Assembly: GCF_002873395.1 (NCBI RefSeq)
Contig: NZ_MCUV01000035.1
Location: 165,121 to 229,120, forward strand
DNA: 64,000 nt
Origin: Vibrio sp. 10N.286.49.B3
GTDB lineage: Bacteria > Pseudomonadota > Gammaproteobacteria > Enterobacterales > Vibrionaceae
Direction: 5' to 3'
Positions 29,225 to 37,807 of this stretch are shown here, one piece after another (positions within the stretch are counted from its first letter, which is position 1; each line of letters starts with the position of its first letter). The notes under the pieces were generated by a model. That model was given only the letters and a program-made list of their open reading frames with translations, was not told the DNA's origin and did not search any database. The position numbers and the translations under genes were made by a program.

Positions 29225-29396
29225 AATGCACTCACACAGTTTAATCGTATTGTTAGCTAATTAGGTTAGCATAAGGATTCTAAGAAAATCTTGTTTTATA
29301 ACGAAATATCAATAAATAACACATTGAACTTTATAGCTTAAAGAGTAACCACCTACCTCTCAACTTTTCTCTCTCGTCTAGACTTAAGCTAGCAAA

Positions 29397-29416
29397 AACT
29401 GTATAAAAAGCCAGTA
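29397..29416 (+). promoter_or_regulatory. LexA box before yebG
   Basis: The site CTGT-ATAAAAAG-CCAG, in context AA...TA, matches 15 of 20 positions of the E. coli consensus built on CTGT-N8-ACAG. It lies 31 bases before the yebG start. Since yebG is a known SOS gene in E. coli, DNA-damage control is very likely. Confidence 0.75.
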
Positions 29417-29446
29417 AATATTAATTTGATAACTTGAGGATAAACC

Positions 29447-29737
29447 ATGGCTGTAATCGTAAAGTACGTGGTCGAGCGCAACGGAGAAGAAAAGATGACT
29501 TTTACCTCTAAAGCTGAAGCTGACGCTTATGACAAAATGTTAGATATGGCAGATGAGCTGTTTACCCTGCTAGGCGGTAGCGAGCTGTTTGAAGAAGAAA
29601 GTAAGCAAGAAGAACTAGCAATGTACCTTGCTAAAAATAAAGAAAAAGTTCTTTATGCTTTAGGTGCTAAGCGCAAGCCAACACCAAAAAAAGCAAAAAT
29701 TGAAGCTGTCGAAGATAACCAAGAAGATGCCGCTTAA
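29447..29737 (+). CDS. yebG: YebG family SOS-induced protein
   Basis: YebG is a small DNA-damage-inducible protein of unclear function. The 96 residues begin MAVIVKYVVERNGEEKMTF and continue SKAEADAYDKMLDMADEL, both family signatures; the tail is Lys/Pro- then acid-rich. A TTGAGGA ribosome site precedes the ATG. A LexA box lies just upstream. It is divergent from recC, which puts two DNA repair genes around one gap, though the LexA box is close only to yebG. Confidence 0.93.
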   Translation: MAVIVKYVVERNGEEKMTFTSKAEADAYDKMLDMADELFTLLGGSELFEEESKQEELAMYLAKNKEKVLYALGAKRKPTPKKAKIEAVEDNQEDAA

Positions 29738-29769
29738 TTAGATAGCGCTGTTCGATGTCGCTGATATTA

Positions 29770-29808
29770 AAAAAGGAGAGCCATCTATTACTTAGAGCTC
29801 TCCTTTTT
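29770..29808. terminator. Two-way terminator between yebG and the chitinase gene
   Basis: GGAGAGC (29775-29781) pairs with GCTCTCC (29797-29803). The stem is flanked by AAAAA on one side and TTTTT on the other, so it works as an intrinsic terminator for both convergent genes. Confidence 0.85.
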
Positions 29809-29830
29809 AGTTTTTAAGCTATGCCATCAA

Positions 29831-32032
29831 TTAAAATCGATTCCATGCATCTTGCCATACCGCGCCTTCACCTGGTGCGTAGTGCGCTGCAGAGTTCACA
29901 TTGCACCAACCACCTTCAGGTAACGCTTTACACTGATAAGTATTGCCATCTTGACCTAGCACCACGGTTTCACCCGCAACATAGTGACCAATTCCAGCTG
30001 GGTATTGGTAATCATACTCGCCATTATCATTCGGAGCTTTCACTGTAACACGCTGACTTAAGATAACTTCTTGTATGCCACCTTTTTCTGTAGCCACCAC
30101 TTCTACAGTATGATTACCCACCTCATAGCTATAAACCGATAACTGCGCTTGATCGATATTTGATGCGTTATTCAGAACAACGGTATCACTATCTAAAATC
30201 TGACCATTATCATTGATAAGGTGTAAATTAACGCTGTATTCAGATTCTGCACTCACGGTTACAGTAATCGCCGCTTCGCCACCAATTAATGTATATTCAG
30301 ATTGTAAGCCCTCAACTTGTACACCTTTTTCTGGCTCAGTTGGCGGCGTTCCACCACCAGAGCAATCACTTGAGTCGCCCTTTGCCCATACACCCCACTC
30401 GCCTGTTGAGCCGGGTTCATCACCTTGTGTCCACCAACCCGCTTTCCAATCAAAGCCATTGAAAGCAACAACATCGCCACCAACATAAACCGTTTGAGCA
30501 TTCCACTCATCATCACATACTTCACCATTAACAACGGATACAGTACGTTGAGTAGACACTGTTTGATTTGCAGAATCAGTTACTTGATAAGACAGTTCGT
30601 ATTGACCTAATCGATCAGTGTCGACCTCTCCAATCACCACTATTTGGCTAGTGAGGTCGCCATCTTCAGGATCGGTTGCCGTGACTCCGGCTAAAGGATC
30701 AAATCGTTCACCCTGCTGCACTTTGGTGTTTTCTACGCCTTTGAAGAAAGGTTTTTGACTATAAACTTCAACCGCTCGTAATTCGCTTGTCGTTTGGTCA
30801 CTGGCGTCTGTTACTGTGTAAGTTAAAGCGTATAAGCCAATTTGATTGGTATCAGCATAACCATCAACCACAATTGAGTAGGTTAGATCATTCCCTTCAT
30901 AATCACGTGCTGTTACCCCCTCTAGCGCATCAAACTGGCTACGATGTAATACTCGAGCATCATTAATACCACTTAAGGTAGGCTTATCGCCTTCAACAGG
31001 TGGGCGATCTTGATCATGAATAAAATCGCCGTAATCTTTAATAAACTGACTATTGTATGAGTTTCCTGCTGAATCTTGACCAATATCCCAGTTAACCGAC
31101 CAAGTCATCACACCACGTAACGGTTGACCTTGCGCTTCAAGTGCTTCAAATGCACTGTATAGATCTTGCGGTTCTTGTACGAAGCCACTTGCTGCTGCAT
31201 CATTATTGGCTGGAATACCAAATACGAGCTTATCATGTGGAATTTTTAAGTAGCCATTAGTTCCATTAATCAAAGAGTCTGACATGTGATAAATAAACTC
31301 TTCTTTTAGCTCATCACTGCTCGCCGAGATCCAACCGATACCATCAATCCATACTCCATCGCCACCTTGGTTATAAAATTGAGGGTTAATCCAATCGTAA
31401 TAACCCTCTAAACCGCTAATGTAAGGTTCGTATGCACCACCTGGCTTCAAATAAGGAAACTCCGGTGCCATGGTAATCAAGAAGTTTTTGCCCTCTTGAC
31501 GGTAATGATCTTTGACCAATTTAAGCGCGGCAGGAATCACGGTTTGGTTATCTGCTGCAGTGATCGCCGCCTGCTCTAAATCGATATCAAGACCATCAAA
31601 ACCATATAAATCGGTTAAGCGAATCACTTCATCAGCAAACGCTTGTTCATCACCTGATTTCATCTCGACGTGAGCATCTGCGCCACCAAGTGCCAATAAT
31701 ACCGAACGACCTTGTGCATTCAGTTCTGCAATTTCATTGATAAACTGTGTTTCTGATAACCCCACTTCAGGATCGAGATAAAACGTAGGAATGCGCCCAT
31801 CAGCTGTGTTATAAACTTTCATAAAGGAGACATCGACAACATTATATTTTGGATTAATGTCCGATAGCTTCATGCAAGGCGCAATACCACCTTGATAACC
31901 TGCACCACCACACCAGTTATGCCAATAACCAACAACAACGCCACCGTCTTGATTAATCATCGGTTTTGCTTGAACTGAAAAAGCACACCCCATCGCAATG
32001 AGTAGGCTTAGATAGGTTTTTTTATTGTGCAT
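29831..32032 (-). CDS. Secreted GH18 chitinase with two Ig-like and two chitin-binding domains
   Basis: This enzyme hydrolyses chitin outside the cell. A signal peptide covers residues 1-22. The GH18 domain spans about 30-345, with the catalytic motif DGLDIDLE at 146-153 and Glu153 as proton donor. Two tandem DUF5011-type Ig-like repeats follow (about 355-430 and 431-505, each with DALEGV/DPLAGVTA and a YTVTD/YQVTD end). A type 5/12 chitin-binding domain lies at about 508-560 (FDWKAGWWTQGDEPG). After a linker and a beta-rich region, a second chitin-binding-like module lies at about 672-733 (QYPAGIGHYVAGETV, ending VWQDAWNRF). An AAAGGG ribosome site precedes the ATG. Confidence 0.93.
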   Translation of the reverse strand: MHNKKTYLSLLIAMGCAFSVQAKPMINQDGGVVVGYWHNWCGGAGYQGGIAPCMKLSDINPKYNVVDVSFMKVYNTADGRIPTFYLDPEVGLSETQFINEIAELNAQGRSVLLALGGADAHVEMKSGDEQAFADEVIRLTDLYGFDGLDIDLEQAAITAADNQTVIPAALKLVKDHYRQEGKNFLITMAPEFPYLKPGGAYEPYISGLEGYYDWINPQFYNQGGDGVWIDGIGWISASSDELKEEFIYHMSDSLINGTNGYLKIPHDKLVFGIPANNDAAASGFVQEPQDLYSAFEALEAQGQPLRGVMTWSVNWDIGQDSAGNSYNSQFIKDYGDFIHDQDRPPVEGDKPTLSGINDARVLHRSQFDALEGVTARDYEGNDLTYSIVVDGYADTNQIGLYALTYTVTDASDQTTSELRAVEVYSQKPFFKGVENTKVQQGERFDPLAGVTATDPEDGDLTSQIVVIGEVDTDRLGQYELSYQVTDSANQTVSTQRTVSVVNGEVCDDEWNAQTVYVGGDVVAFNGFDWKAGWWTQGDEPGSTGEWGVWAKGDSSDCSGGGTPPTEPEKGVQVEGLQSEYTLIGGEAAITVTVSAESEYSVNLHLINDNGQILDSDTVVLNNASNIDQAQLSVYSYEVGNHTVEVVATEKGGIQEVILSQRVTVKAPNDNGEYDYQYPAGIGHYVAGETVVLGQDGNTYQCKALPEGGWCNVNSAAHYAPGEGAVWQDAWNRF

Positions 32033-32115
32033 GTGTCACCCTTTGAAATTTACAACAAGCTAATGAAGCTATATTAATCAAATGGTTCCATTGTTTTTTA
32101 TATTCTTGTTCCGAG

Positions 32116-32131
32116 TTGCAGCAGAATCACA
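32116..32131 (-). promoter_or_regulatory. CRP-like site before the chitinase gene
   Basis: On the minus strand the site reads TGTGA-TTCTGC-TGCAA, matching 8 of 10 positions of the CRP consensus TGTGA-N6-TCACA. It is about 92 bases before the start codon. Chitinases of vibrios are known to need CRP, which supports it. Confidence 0.4.
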
Positions 32132-32298
32132 AACTTTTACAAAATGACATTTTATTGATACTCCACTGACATTTACAGAATGATATAAGGTTACAAGGCT
32201 ATATCGTTATGCAACTCCTTCCATTGAAGCAAGTGTTGATAAAGCAATGTATTAAGAAATAACAAGGCATTAGGAAAATCTCTTTATCGATAAATATC

Positions 32299-32362
32299 GC
32301 TAAAAAGACAAAGGGTATCGTCTTAGAGACTTTTAGCACTTTGACGCTTTCATATCCCTTTG
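32299..32362 (+). other. Interlocking inverted repeats in the dapD leader
   Basis: GCTAAAAAG (32299-32307) can pair with CTTTTAGC (32330-32337) with one bulged A. CAAAGGG (32309-32315) can pair with CCCTTTG (32356-32362). The order 1-2-1'-2' gives a pseudoknot or two competing hairpins. A third small stem GTCT/AGAC (32320-32330) competes with the first. It may be a leader control element if transcription starts upstream. Confidence 0.35.
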
Positions 32363-32460
32363 CCTCTCTTTATGATAAAAACATAGTCAGATTTAATATC
32401 GGCTCATTAGGCAGAATTAATGAGTCGATGCATAATAATTTAAAGATATGGAGATACACT

Positions 32461-33492
32461 ATGACTCACTTCGCATTTGCTTTTGGTACAGCAACAAAAA
32501 ACCGTGATGGTAAAATTATTGAAGCTTTCTTCCCTAACCCGCTACTAAACCCAAGTGAAGCTTTAATTGCTGACATTGCAAAAATCACAGGATATAGCGA
32601 AGGGAATCAAACCATTGAAGTATCTGCTTCACAAAGTGCTGAGCTAGCAGGTATCTTTTCTAATCATGATCAACAACGTAATGCTGATTTTGCTCAACAA
32701 GCAGCAAACTCACAGCAACCACTGGTTATTGTTGTTCTTGCTTCTGATGAACAGCCGCAATCTGTTGCTGAAGGCTTCCTAAAATTACAACTTATCTCAT
32801 CTCGCCTTATCCAACCACATGGTACGGTTCTTGATGGTATCTTTGGTCTACTGCACAATATTGCTTGGACAAATAAAGGTCCTATCGATCTACCAGAATT
32901 AGCAGATCGTCAAATTGAAGCGCGCCTAGCGGGTGAAACCATTACGGTTGATTGTGTCGATAAATTCCCGAAAATGGTTGATTACATTGTTCCAACCGGT
33001 GTTCGTATTGCTGATACTTCTCGTGTGCGTCTTGGTGCTCATGTCGGCGAAGGCACTACAGTCATGCATGAAGGTTTCATCAACTTTAACGCAGGTACTA
33101 CAGGTGTAAGCATGGTTGAAGGTCGTATTTCAGCGGGTGTTGTCGTTGGTAATGGCTCTGATATCGGTGGTGGTGCTTCGATTATGGGCACACTATCTGG
33201 CGGCGGTAAAATGGTGATCTCTATTGGTGAGAATAGCTTACTAGGTGCAAATGCTGGTCTTGGTTTCCCAATGGGCGATCGTTGTACGATTGAGTCAGGT
33301 TTGTATGTTACTGCTGGTACAAAAGTTCGTATGTTGGATAATGCTGGTCAAGAAGTTGAAATCATTAAAGCTCGCGATCTTGCTGGTGTATCGGATCTGC
33401 TTTTCCGTCGTAACTCAATCACAGGTCAAATTGAGTGTCTAGCAAACAAATCAGCAGTTGAACTAAACAGCATGCTACACAGCAATAACTAA
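32461..33492 (+). CDS. dapD: 2,3,4,5-tetrahydropyridine-2,6-dicarboxylate N-succinyltransferase
   Basis: DapD transfers succinyl from succinyl-CoA to tetrahydrodipicolinate in lysine and diaminopimelate synthesis. I chose the ATG at 32461 (MTHFAFAFGTATKNRDGKII) with GGAG eight bases before it; the upstream in-phase frame is not conserved. The 343 residues match the long type of Vibrio and Pseudomonas. The left-handed beta-helix is seen in VRIADTSRVRLGAHVGEGT, FINFNAGTTG and VEGRISAGVVVGNGSDIGGG. The ending LLFRRNSITGQIE is typical. Confidence 0.95.
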   Translation: MTHFAFAFGTATKNRDGKIIEAFFPNPLLNPSEALIADIAKITGYSEGNQTIEVSASQSAELAGIFSNHDQQRNADFAQQAANSQQPLVIVVLASDEQPQSVAEGFLKLQLISSRLIQPHGTVLDGIFGLLHNIAWTNKGPIDLPELADRQIEARLAGETITVDCVDKFPKMVDYIVPTGVRIADTSRVRLGAHVGEGTTVMHEGFINFNAGTTGVSMVEGRISAGVVVGNGSDIGGGASIMGTLSGGGKMVISIGENSLLGANAGLGFPMGDRCTIESGLYVTAGTKVRMLDNAGQEVEIIKARDLAGVSDLLFRRNSITGQIECLANKSAVELNSMLHSNN

Positions 33493-33539
33493 TTTACTTT
33501 CTCTTATACTCACCTATTTAAGGTCGATATAAGCGATAT

Positions 33540-33590
33540 AAAAAGAGGCAATAGCTTAAATCATTCACGATACGAGCTATTGCCTTTTTA
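33540..33590. terminator. Two-way terminator between dapD and nnrS
   Basis: GGCAATAGCT (33547-33556) pairs perfectly with AGCTATTGCC (33575-33584). A run of A precedes and TTTTT follows, so it fits termination of both convergent genes. Confidence 0.85.
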
Positions 33591-33606
33591 TTTCATCGAG
33601 ACTAAA

Positions 33607-34791
33607 TTAGCCAGGGTGACCATCAACTCTTGGTGTCACTAACATTCTGCCAAACTTCCACACATACAAACCAAAAGCCAATACCCATAAAGCCGCACTG
33701 ATATTTAATAAATTGATCATTTGTGCTGGGAAAAAGCTCACACCAACACTACGTAGCAGAGCCGCAATGAAGATAGCAGCAAAGGCTAACCACATACTTG
33801 GACCTTTATAGATTGCTCGACCCGTATGACCCATAGTGACTCGTGCGATCATTGCTAGGATCAGACCACCGAGTGCGCCAATAGCAAAAAGATGGATCAT
33901 GCTATGACTGGCAAATGGGTTCGCTAATAATCCACGTAATAATAAACTAAGTGGGATACATAAATACGCTAAGTGCAGTGACCAGACTAACGGCTCACTT
34001 AAGGTTAAATATGGCTTCCAACGCATAAATCGAATAAATTGCACCACTCCGGCAAAGAGCATAATTGGCTGACCTATTTGATTAAATACTAATGGAAAAA
34101 AGCTTAAAATAAATAGCATCAGCAGAGGTAAAGTTGCCAACCATTCCAACCAAAGAAGTGGTTGTGCTTTTTCAAAATTAAACCTTTTCGCAGTGAAAAA
34201 TGGAATGACTCTTCCGCCCATAATTGAGAGTAATAAAGTAAACCACCACAACATAGCTTGCCATACCGCAGACGATGAGAAAGGTGGTAATCCTTTAATT
34301 GTTGCATAACTGGCAAAGTTAGCTGCAATCGCCAATACAAACAGGGGAATAAAAAATAAGTTCTTCCAGCCTTTTGAATAAAACACTCGAAAGCCAATTT
34401 CATAGGCAGCTAGGGCTAAAAATAGCGCTTCTACACTAGAAATGAGCCACAGTGGTGTCGGCGTCCAAAATAAGATCCTCGGTAATAACCATAAGAGGAC
34501 TAACAAGGCTAAACGATAATGCTTAGTGCCATTAACCCCTGTCCAAGTTTGCACTGCGGTCAAAACAAATCCGACGACAATCGCCATCGAGAATCCAAAT
34601 AGCATTTCATGCACATGCCACCACAGAGCGGGAACTGACAAAGCATCCGGCTGACCTTTTTGGAACATAACCACCCAAATAACAACGGCAATAATGGCGT
34701 ATAAGCTACCTAACAAGAAGAAAGGTCGAAAACCTAGACGAAGATAAGCCGGTATCTGCTCCTCTACACTTTTATCGGTAATATTTAACAA
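33607..34791 (-). CDS. nnrS: NnrS family membrane protein (nitric oxide response)
   Basis: NnrS proteins are haem- and copper-containing membrane proteins that protect against nitric oxide damage. The 394 residues have about 12 hydrophobic helices. Family marks are LRLGFRPFFLLGSLYA, LWWHVHEMLFGFSMAIVVGFVLTAVQTWTG, GGRVIPFFTAKRFN, HLFAIGALGGLILAMIARVTMGHTGR and the histidines in these. The start appears to be TTG at 34791: no ATG follows in frame nearby and AAGGA lies six bases before it. I found no clear NsrR site upstream. Confidence 0.88.
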   Translation of the reverse strand: MLNITDKSVEEQIPAYLRLGFRPFFLLGSLYAIIAVVIWVVMFQKGQPDALSVPALWWHVHEMLFGFSMAIVVGFVLTAVQTWTGVNGTKHYRLALLVLLWLLPRILFWTPTPLWLISSVEALFLALAAYEIGFRVFYSKGWKNLFFIPLFVLAIAANFASYATIKGLPPFSSSAVWQAMLWWFTLLLSIMGGRVIPFFTAKRFNFEKAQPLLWLEWLATLPLLMLFILSFFPLVFNQIGQPIMLFAGVVQFIRFMRWKPYLTLSEPLVWSLHLAYLCIPLSLLLRGLLANPFASHSMIHLFAIGALGGLILAMIARVTMGHTGRAIYKGPSMWLAFAAIFIAALLRSVGVSFFPAQMINLLNISAALWVLAFGLYVWKFGRMLVTPRVDGHPG

Positions 34792-35266
34792 AGTTAGTCC
34801 TTATTTATATTCACGTGCTGTACATCACTATAGTTGCCAAAAGGGCATAAAGTATCATGTTCAACAAAAAATCAGTTATCGCATGTTATTTACTAGAGCA
34901 AAATACAAGCCAGAATATAATGCACTTAAAATCAATAACTTAAATTAAATAACAAACAAAAGATGTCATTAAGACAACAGATCGCACTTATCAAAATGAC
35001 AACAGGTTATCTCTTTGACAATCTGACATTTACTTATTTAATAATTATCATTCCTTTTTGAGCACTACAAATATGAAATCTATAAATAAAACAGGGCTAA
35101 TAAGATTATTTGATCATATCAAACTATAATAAGTGTAACGTTTACAGTAATATTACTGACATTAATACAGAGAGTTATCGACATAGTTTTGTCAAAGCAT
35201 TAAACAGCTATGCGTTATTAACATTATTAATTCCTATTCATTACGTTCAAGGAAAGAGGCTAAAAT
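34792..35266. other. Divergent gap between nnrS and galR
   Basis: This 475-base AT-rich gap holds the promoters of nnrS and galR. The galR side has three short palindromes and a perfect TATAAT within 35109-35158. The nnrS side shows no operator I can name. A small open frame at 35110-35295 has no family features and covers the operators, so I do not call it a gene. Confidence 0.55.
35125..35158 (+). promoter_or_regulatory. galR promoter with GalR-type operator
   Basis: A perfect -10 box TATAAT (35125-35130) has no good -35. Just after it, TGTAA-CGT-TTACA (35134-35146) is an exact palindrome of the GalR/LacI-family kind and would cover the transcription start. Next to that is a second perfect palindrome, CAGTAAT-ATTACTG (35145-35158). 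This layout fits autorepression of galR. Confidence 0.5.
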
Positions 35267-36271
35267 ATGGCTACTATCAAAGATGTCGCACGTGAGGCAG
35301 GAGTCTCTGTCGCTACGGTATCTCGAGTCATCAATAAATCACCGAAAGCCAGCGCAGCCTCAATAAAAATTGTCACTAAAGTCATGACTGAGTTAGGTTA
35401 TCGACCTAATGCAAATGCTCGCGCACTCGTTAGCCAAAGCACGAATACCATAGGTGTTCTTGTTGGTGACGTCTCCGATCCTTTCTTTGGAACGCTAGTC
35501 AAAGCTGTCGATAACATTGCGCGTAAGAATGGCAAACATATCTTAGTTGGTAATGGCTATCACGATGCAAAAGAAGAAAAACATGCTCTGGAGCTATTGA
35601 TTAATAACCGTTGTGAATCTCTGGTTATACATTCAAAAGCACTGTCTGATGAAGAATTAATTAACTATGCAAAAGAGGTAAAAGGACTGGTTCTTATCAA
35701 CCGTCTTATTCCTGAAATAGCGCATCGATGCATCTCTTTAGATAACCGTAAAGGAGCTTTTCTTGCCACTGAATTATTAATTCGTGAAGGTCACCACCAT
35801 ATTGCATGTATTGCCTCTTCGCATCAAATTGAAGATGTTAGTGAACGTATTGATGGCTACCATGATGCATTGAAACACTATGGTATGACGCCACATGAAA
35901 ACTTAATTGAGTTTGGTGAACCAAATAGCGAAGGGGGGGAAAGTGCAATGACCAACCTACTGGCTCGCTCGCAACCTATCACAGGTATCGTTGCGTATAA
36001 TGATTATATGGCTGTCGGTGCGCTATCGATTTTAGAAGATAATGACTTTAGTGTCCCGCAACAAATATCTATGGTTGGTTTTGATGATGGTTTGATCGCT
36101 CGCTATGTCTCTCCAAAACTCACTACGATTCGCTATCCTATCCAACTGATGGCAGAAAAAGCTGCGATTTTGGCACTTTCCCTATCTAAAGGTGAGAAAA
36201 ATGAATCTGAAAATCTTATTTTTTCACCGACGATAGTCAAGCGAGGTTCGGTTGACAAGTGCTCGAAATAA
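35267..36271 (+). CDS. galR: LacI/GalR family transcriptional repressor, GalR-like
   Basis: This is a sugar-responsive repressor of 334 residues. The N-terminal DNA-binding domain is MATIKDVAREAGVSVATVSRV with the hinge region YRPNANARALVSQSTNTIG. The effector domain is periplasmic-binding-protein-like (GVLVGDVSDPFFGTLVKAV, RCISLDNRKGAFLATELL, VVAYNDYMAVGALSILEDN-like). It is closest in my memory to vibrio GalR. No gal genes are present in the window, so its targets lie elsewhere. AAGGA lies upstream of the ATG, and a palindromic operator sits at its promoter. Confidence 0.85.
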   Translation: MATIKDVAREAGVSVATVSRVINKSPKASAASIKIVTKVMTELGYRPNANARALVSQSTNTIGVLVGDVSDPFFGTLVKAVDNIARKNGKHILVGNGYHDAKEEKHALELLINNRCESLVIHSKALSDEELINYAKEVKGLVLINRLIPEIAHRCISLDNRKGAFLATELLIREGHHHIACIASSHQIEDVSERIDGYHDALKHYGMTPHENLIEFGEPNSEGGESAMTNLLARSQPITGIVAYNDYMAVGALSILEDNDFSVPQQISMVGFDDGLIARYVSPKLTTIRYPIQLMAEKAAILALSLSKGEKNESENLIFSPTIVKRGSVDKCSK

Positions 36272-36392
36272 TAAAGACTTGGTTTATAACAAAAAGTGCA
36301 TATAATGACCAACCTTGATCGAGATCTCATTATTTATGGAAAAATTTGACGCCTCTTAAGATTAACTTCCTATTGAGATATTGCTGATTACT

Positions 36393-37739
36393 ATGCCTAA
36401 CTCCAACTCGAGCCTTAATAAGCGTATGAATATCGTGGCACTAACGTGGCCGATATTTATTGAAATACTCCTTCGTACCGCTTTAAATACCAGTGATGTA
36501 TTTATGCTAAGCGGCTACTCTGATGCAGCCGTTTCTGCCGTTGGTGTTATTTCTCAGCTTTCCTTCTTTCTGATCATCATGTCAACCATGGTGAGTAGCG
36601 GTACTGGCATTTTAATTTCGCAGTATAATGGTGCCGAGCGCTACCGTGAAGCCTCTCATGTCGGTATTGCCAGTACCTTTTTAGCACTAGGCATCGGCTT
36701 ACTATTAAGCTTGCTTGCCATTATTGCTGCCAACTATTTCCTACCGTTATATGGCTTAGAGCCTGAAGTTGAGGCATTTGGTTACTCGTACCTGTTCATT
36801 AGTGGGGCGTTTACTTTTAACCTAACGCTGGGGATTGTTTTCTCAACAATATTACGCAGCCATGGCTATTCTCGTTCGCCAATGGTAATCAATTTAATTG
36901 CGGGTGTTATTAATTTATTTGGTAACTACTGTGCTTTATATCAACCTTTCGGACTTCCTGTTTATGGTGTCCCAGGCGTTGCGATTGCCACTGTATTTAG
37001 CCAAATTGTGGCAACCTTACTGCTATGGATAACGCTTCGTAGCCATAATGTTGAATTACCTTTTAAACAGTTTCGTCAAATTCCCCGTTTAATATACAAA
37101 AAAATAATGCAAATTGGCGTGATGAATGCTGGTGAGGTTTTATTTTATAACTTGGCGCAAATAGCGATCACTTTCTTTGTGGTCAAAATGGGCACAGCTT
37201 CTCTCGCTGCCTTTACTTATGCTCAGAATATTGCTCGACTCTCTTTTGCCTTTGCGTTATCTCTAGGTCAAGCAAGTCAAATTCAGACCGCTTACTATAT
37301 TGGTAAAGGCTGGAGTGAACAGATTTTACGTAAGGTACAATGGTATTTTGTGATCGGATTTATCGCCTCAACTTCACTAACATGCCTTATCTACTTTTTC
37401 CGTTTTCCTATTATTAACTTATTTACTCAAGAACCAGAGATTGTCTCTTTAGTTGCACTGCTCATCACAGGTTCAATACTATTAGAAGCGGGTCGTGTCT
37501 TTAATCTTATCTTTATTTCTGCTCTTAAAGCGACAGGTGATATTAAATTCCCTATCCAAATAGGTATCCTTAGCATGTGGGGAATTGGTGTTACTTTTAG
37601 TTATTTATGGGGAATCCATTGGGGCTATGGACTGATCGGGGTTTGGCTTGCTATCGCTGCCGATGAGTGGCTACGAGGATTGATCATGGCGAGACGCTGG
37701 CGTAAAAAAGAGTGGGTAAGGTTTAACCTCACTATTTAA
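36393..37739 (+). CDS. MATE family multidrug/Na+ antiporter
   Basis: MATE proteins export drugs or organic cations in exchange for Na+ or H+. The protein has 448 residues from the ATG at 36393 and about 12 helices; a TTG four codons upstream is possible. Marks include WPIFIEILLRTALNTSDVFML in helix 1, GTGILISQYNGAERYREASH, GVPGVAIATVFSQIVATLLLW, GEVLFYNLAQIAITFFVVKMGT and FNLIFISALKATGDIKFPI. It follows galR by 121 bases on the same strand, but a functional link is not clear. Confidence 0.9.
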   Translation: MPNSNSSLNKRMNIVALTWPIFIEILLRTALNTSDVFMLSGYSDAAVSAVGVISQLSFFLIIMSTMVSSGTGILISQYNGAERYREASHVGIASTFLALGIGLLLSLLAIIAANYFLPLYGLEPEVEAFGYSYLFISGAFTFNLTLGIVFSTILRSHGYSRSPMVINLIAGVINLFGNYCALYQPFGLPVYGVPGVAIATVFSQIVATLLLWITLRSHNVELPFKQFRQIPRLIYKKIMQIGVMNAGEVLFYNLAQIAITFFVVKMGTASLAAFTYAQNIARLSFAFALSLGQASQIQTAYYIGKGWSEQILRKVQWYFVIGFIASTSLTCLIYFFRFPIINLFTQEPEIVSLVALLITGSILLEAGRVFNLIFISALKATGDIKFPIQIGILSMWGIGVTFSYLWGIHWGYGLIGVWLAIAADEWLRGLIMARRWRKKEWVRFNLTI

Positions 37740-37760
37740 CCTATCAAGCCCCATCCATTC

Positions 37761-37794
37761 GCTTACCAATAGACTCAAGCTGCTATTGGTAAGC
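37761..37794. terminator. Hairpin between the MATE and LysR genes
   Basis: GCTTACCAATAG (37761-37772) and CTATTGGTAAGC (37783-37794) are exact reverse complements around a 10-base loop, between two convergent genes. U tracts are lacking, so terminator function is likely but not certain. Confidence 0.55.
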
Positions 37795-37807
37795 CTATAG
37801 CCATACC

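Larger units (their letters stand above)
32033..32460. other. Gap between the chitinase gene and dapD
   Basis: This 428-base gap holds both divergent promoters. I see a CRP-like site at 32116-32131 on the chitinase side and interlocking inverted repeats at 32288-32362 on the dapD side. The frame in phase with dapD stays open from 32341 but has no conserved residues before 32461. I do not see the conserved parts of a lysine riboswitch. Confidence 0.55.

Noticed and set aside
30213..30610. Open frames on the plus strand within the chitinase gene
   Set aside because: They are frame shadows of the 733-residue enzyme, with no ribosome sites or known motifs.
32341..32460. N-terminal extension of dapD from a TTG at 32341
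   Set aside because: The 40 extra residues are not like DapD, overlap the leader repeats, and the ATG at 32461 has a good ribosome site and the family N-terminus.
35028..35054. Fur-like AT-rich sequence in the nnrS-galR gap
   Set aside because: It contains ATAATTATCATT but does not align well with the 19-bp Fur box, and neither neighbour is an iron gene.
35109..35123. FNR-like palindrome TTTGAT-CAT-ATCAAA
   Set aside because: The FNR consensus has four bases between TTGAT and ATCAA; this has three, so it does not fit FNR or CRP spacing. Kept only as a palindrome in the galR finding.
35110..35295. 61-residue open frame upstream of galR
   Set aside because: It covers the palindromic operators and TATAAT, overlaps the galR start and has no family features or ribosome site.
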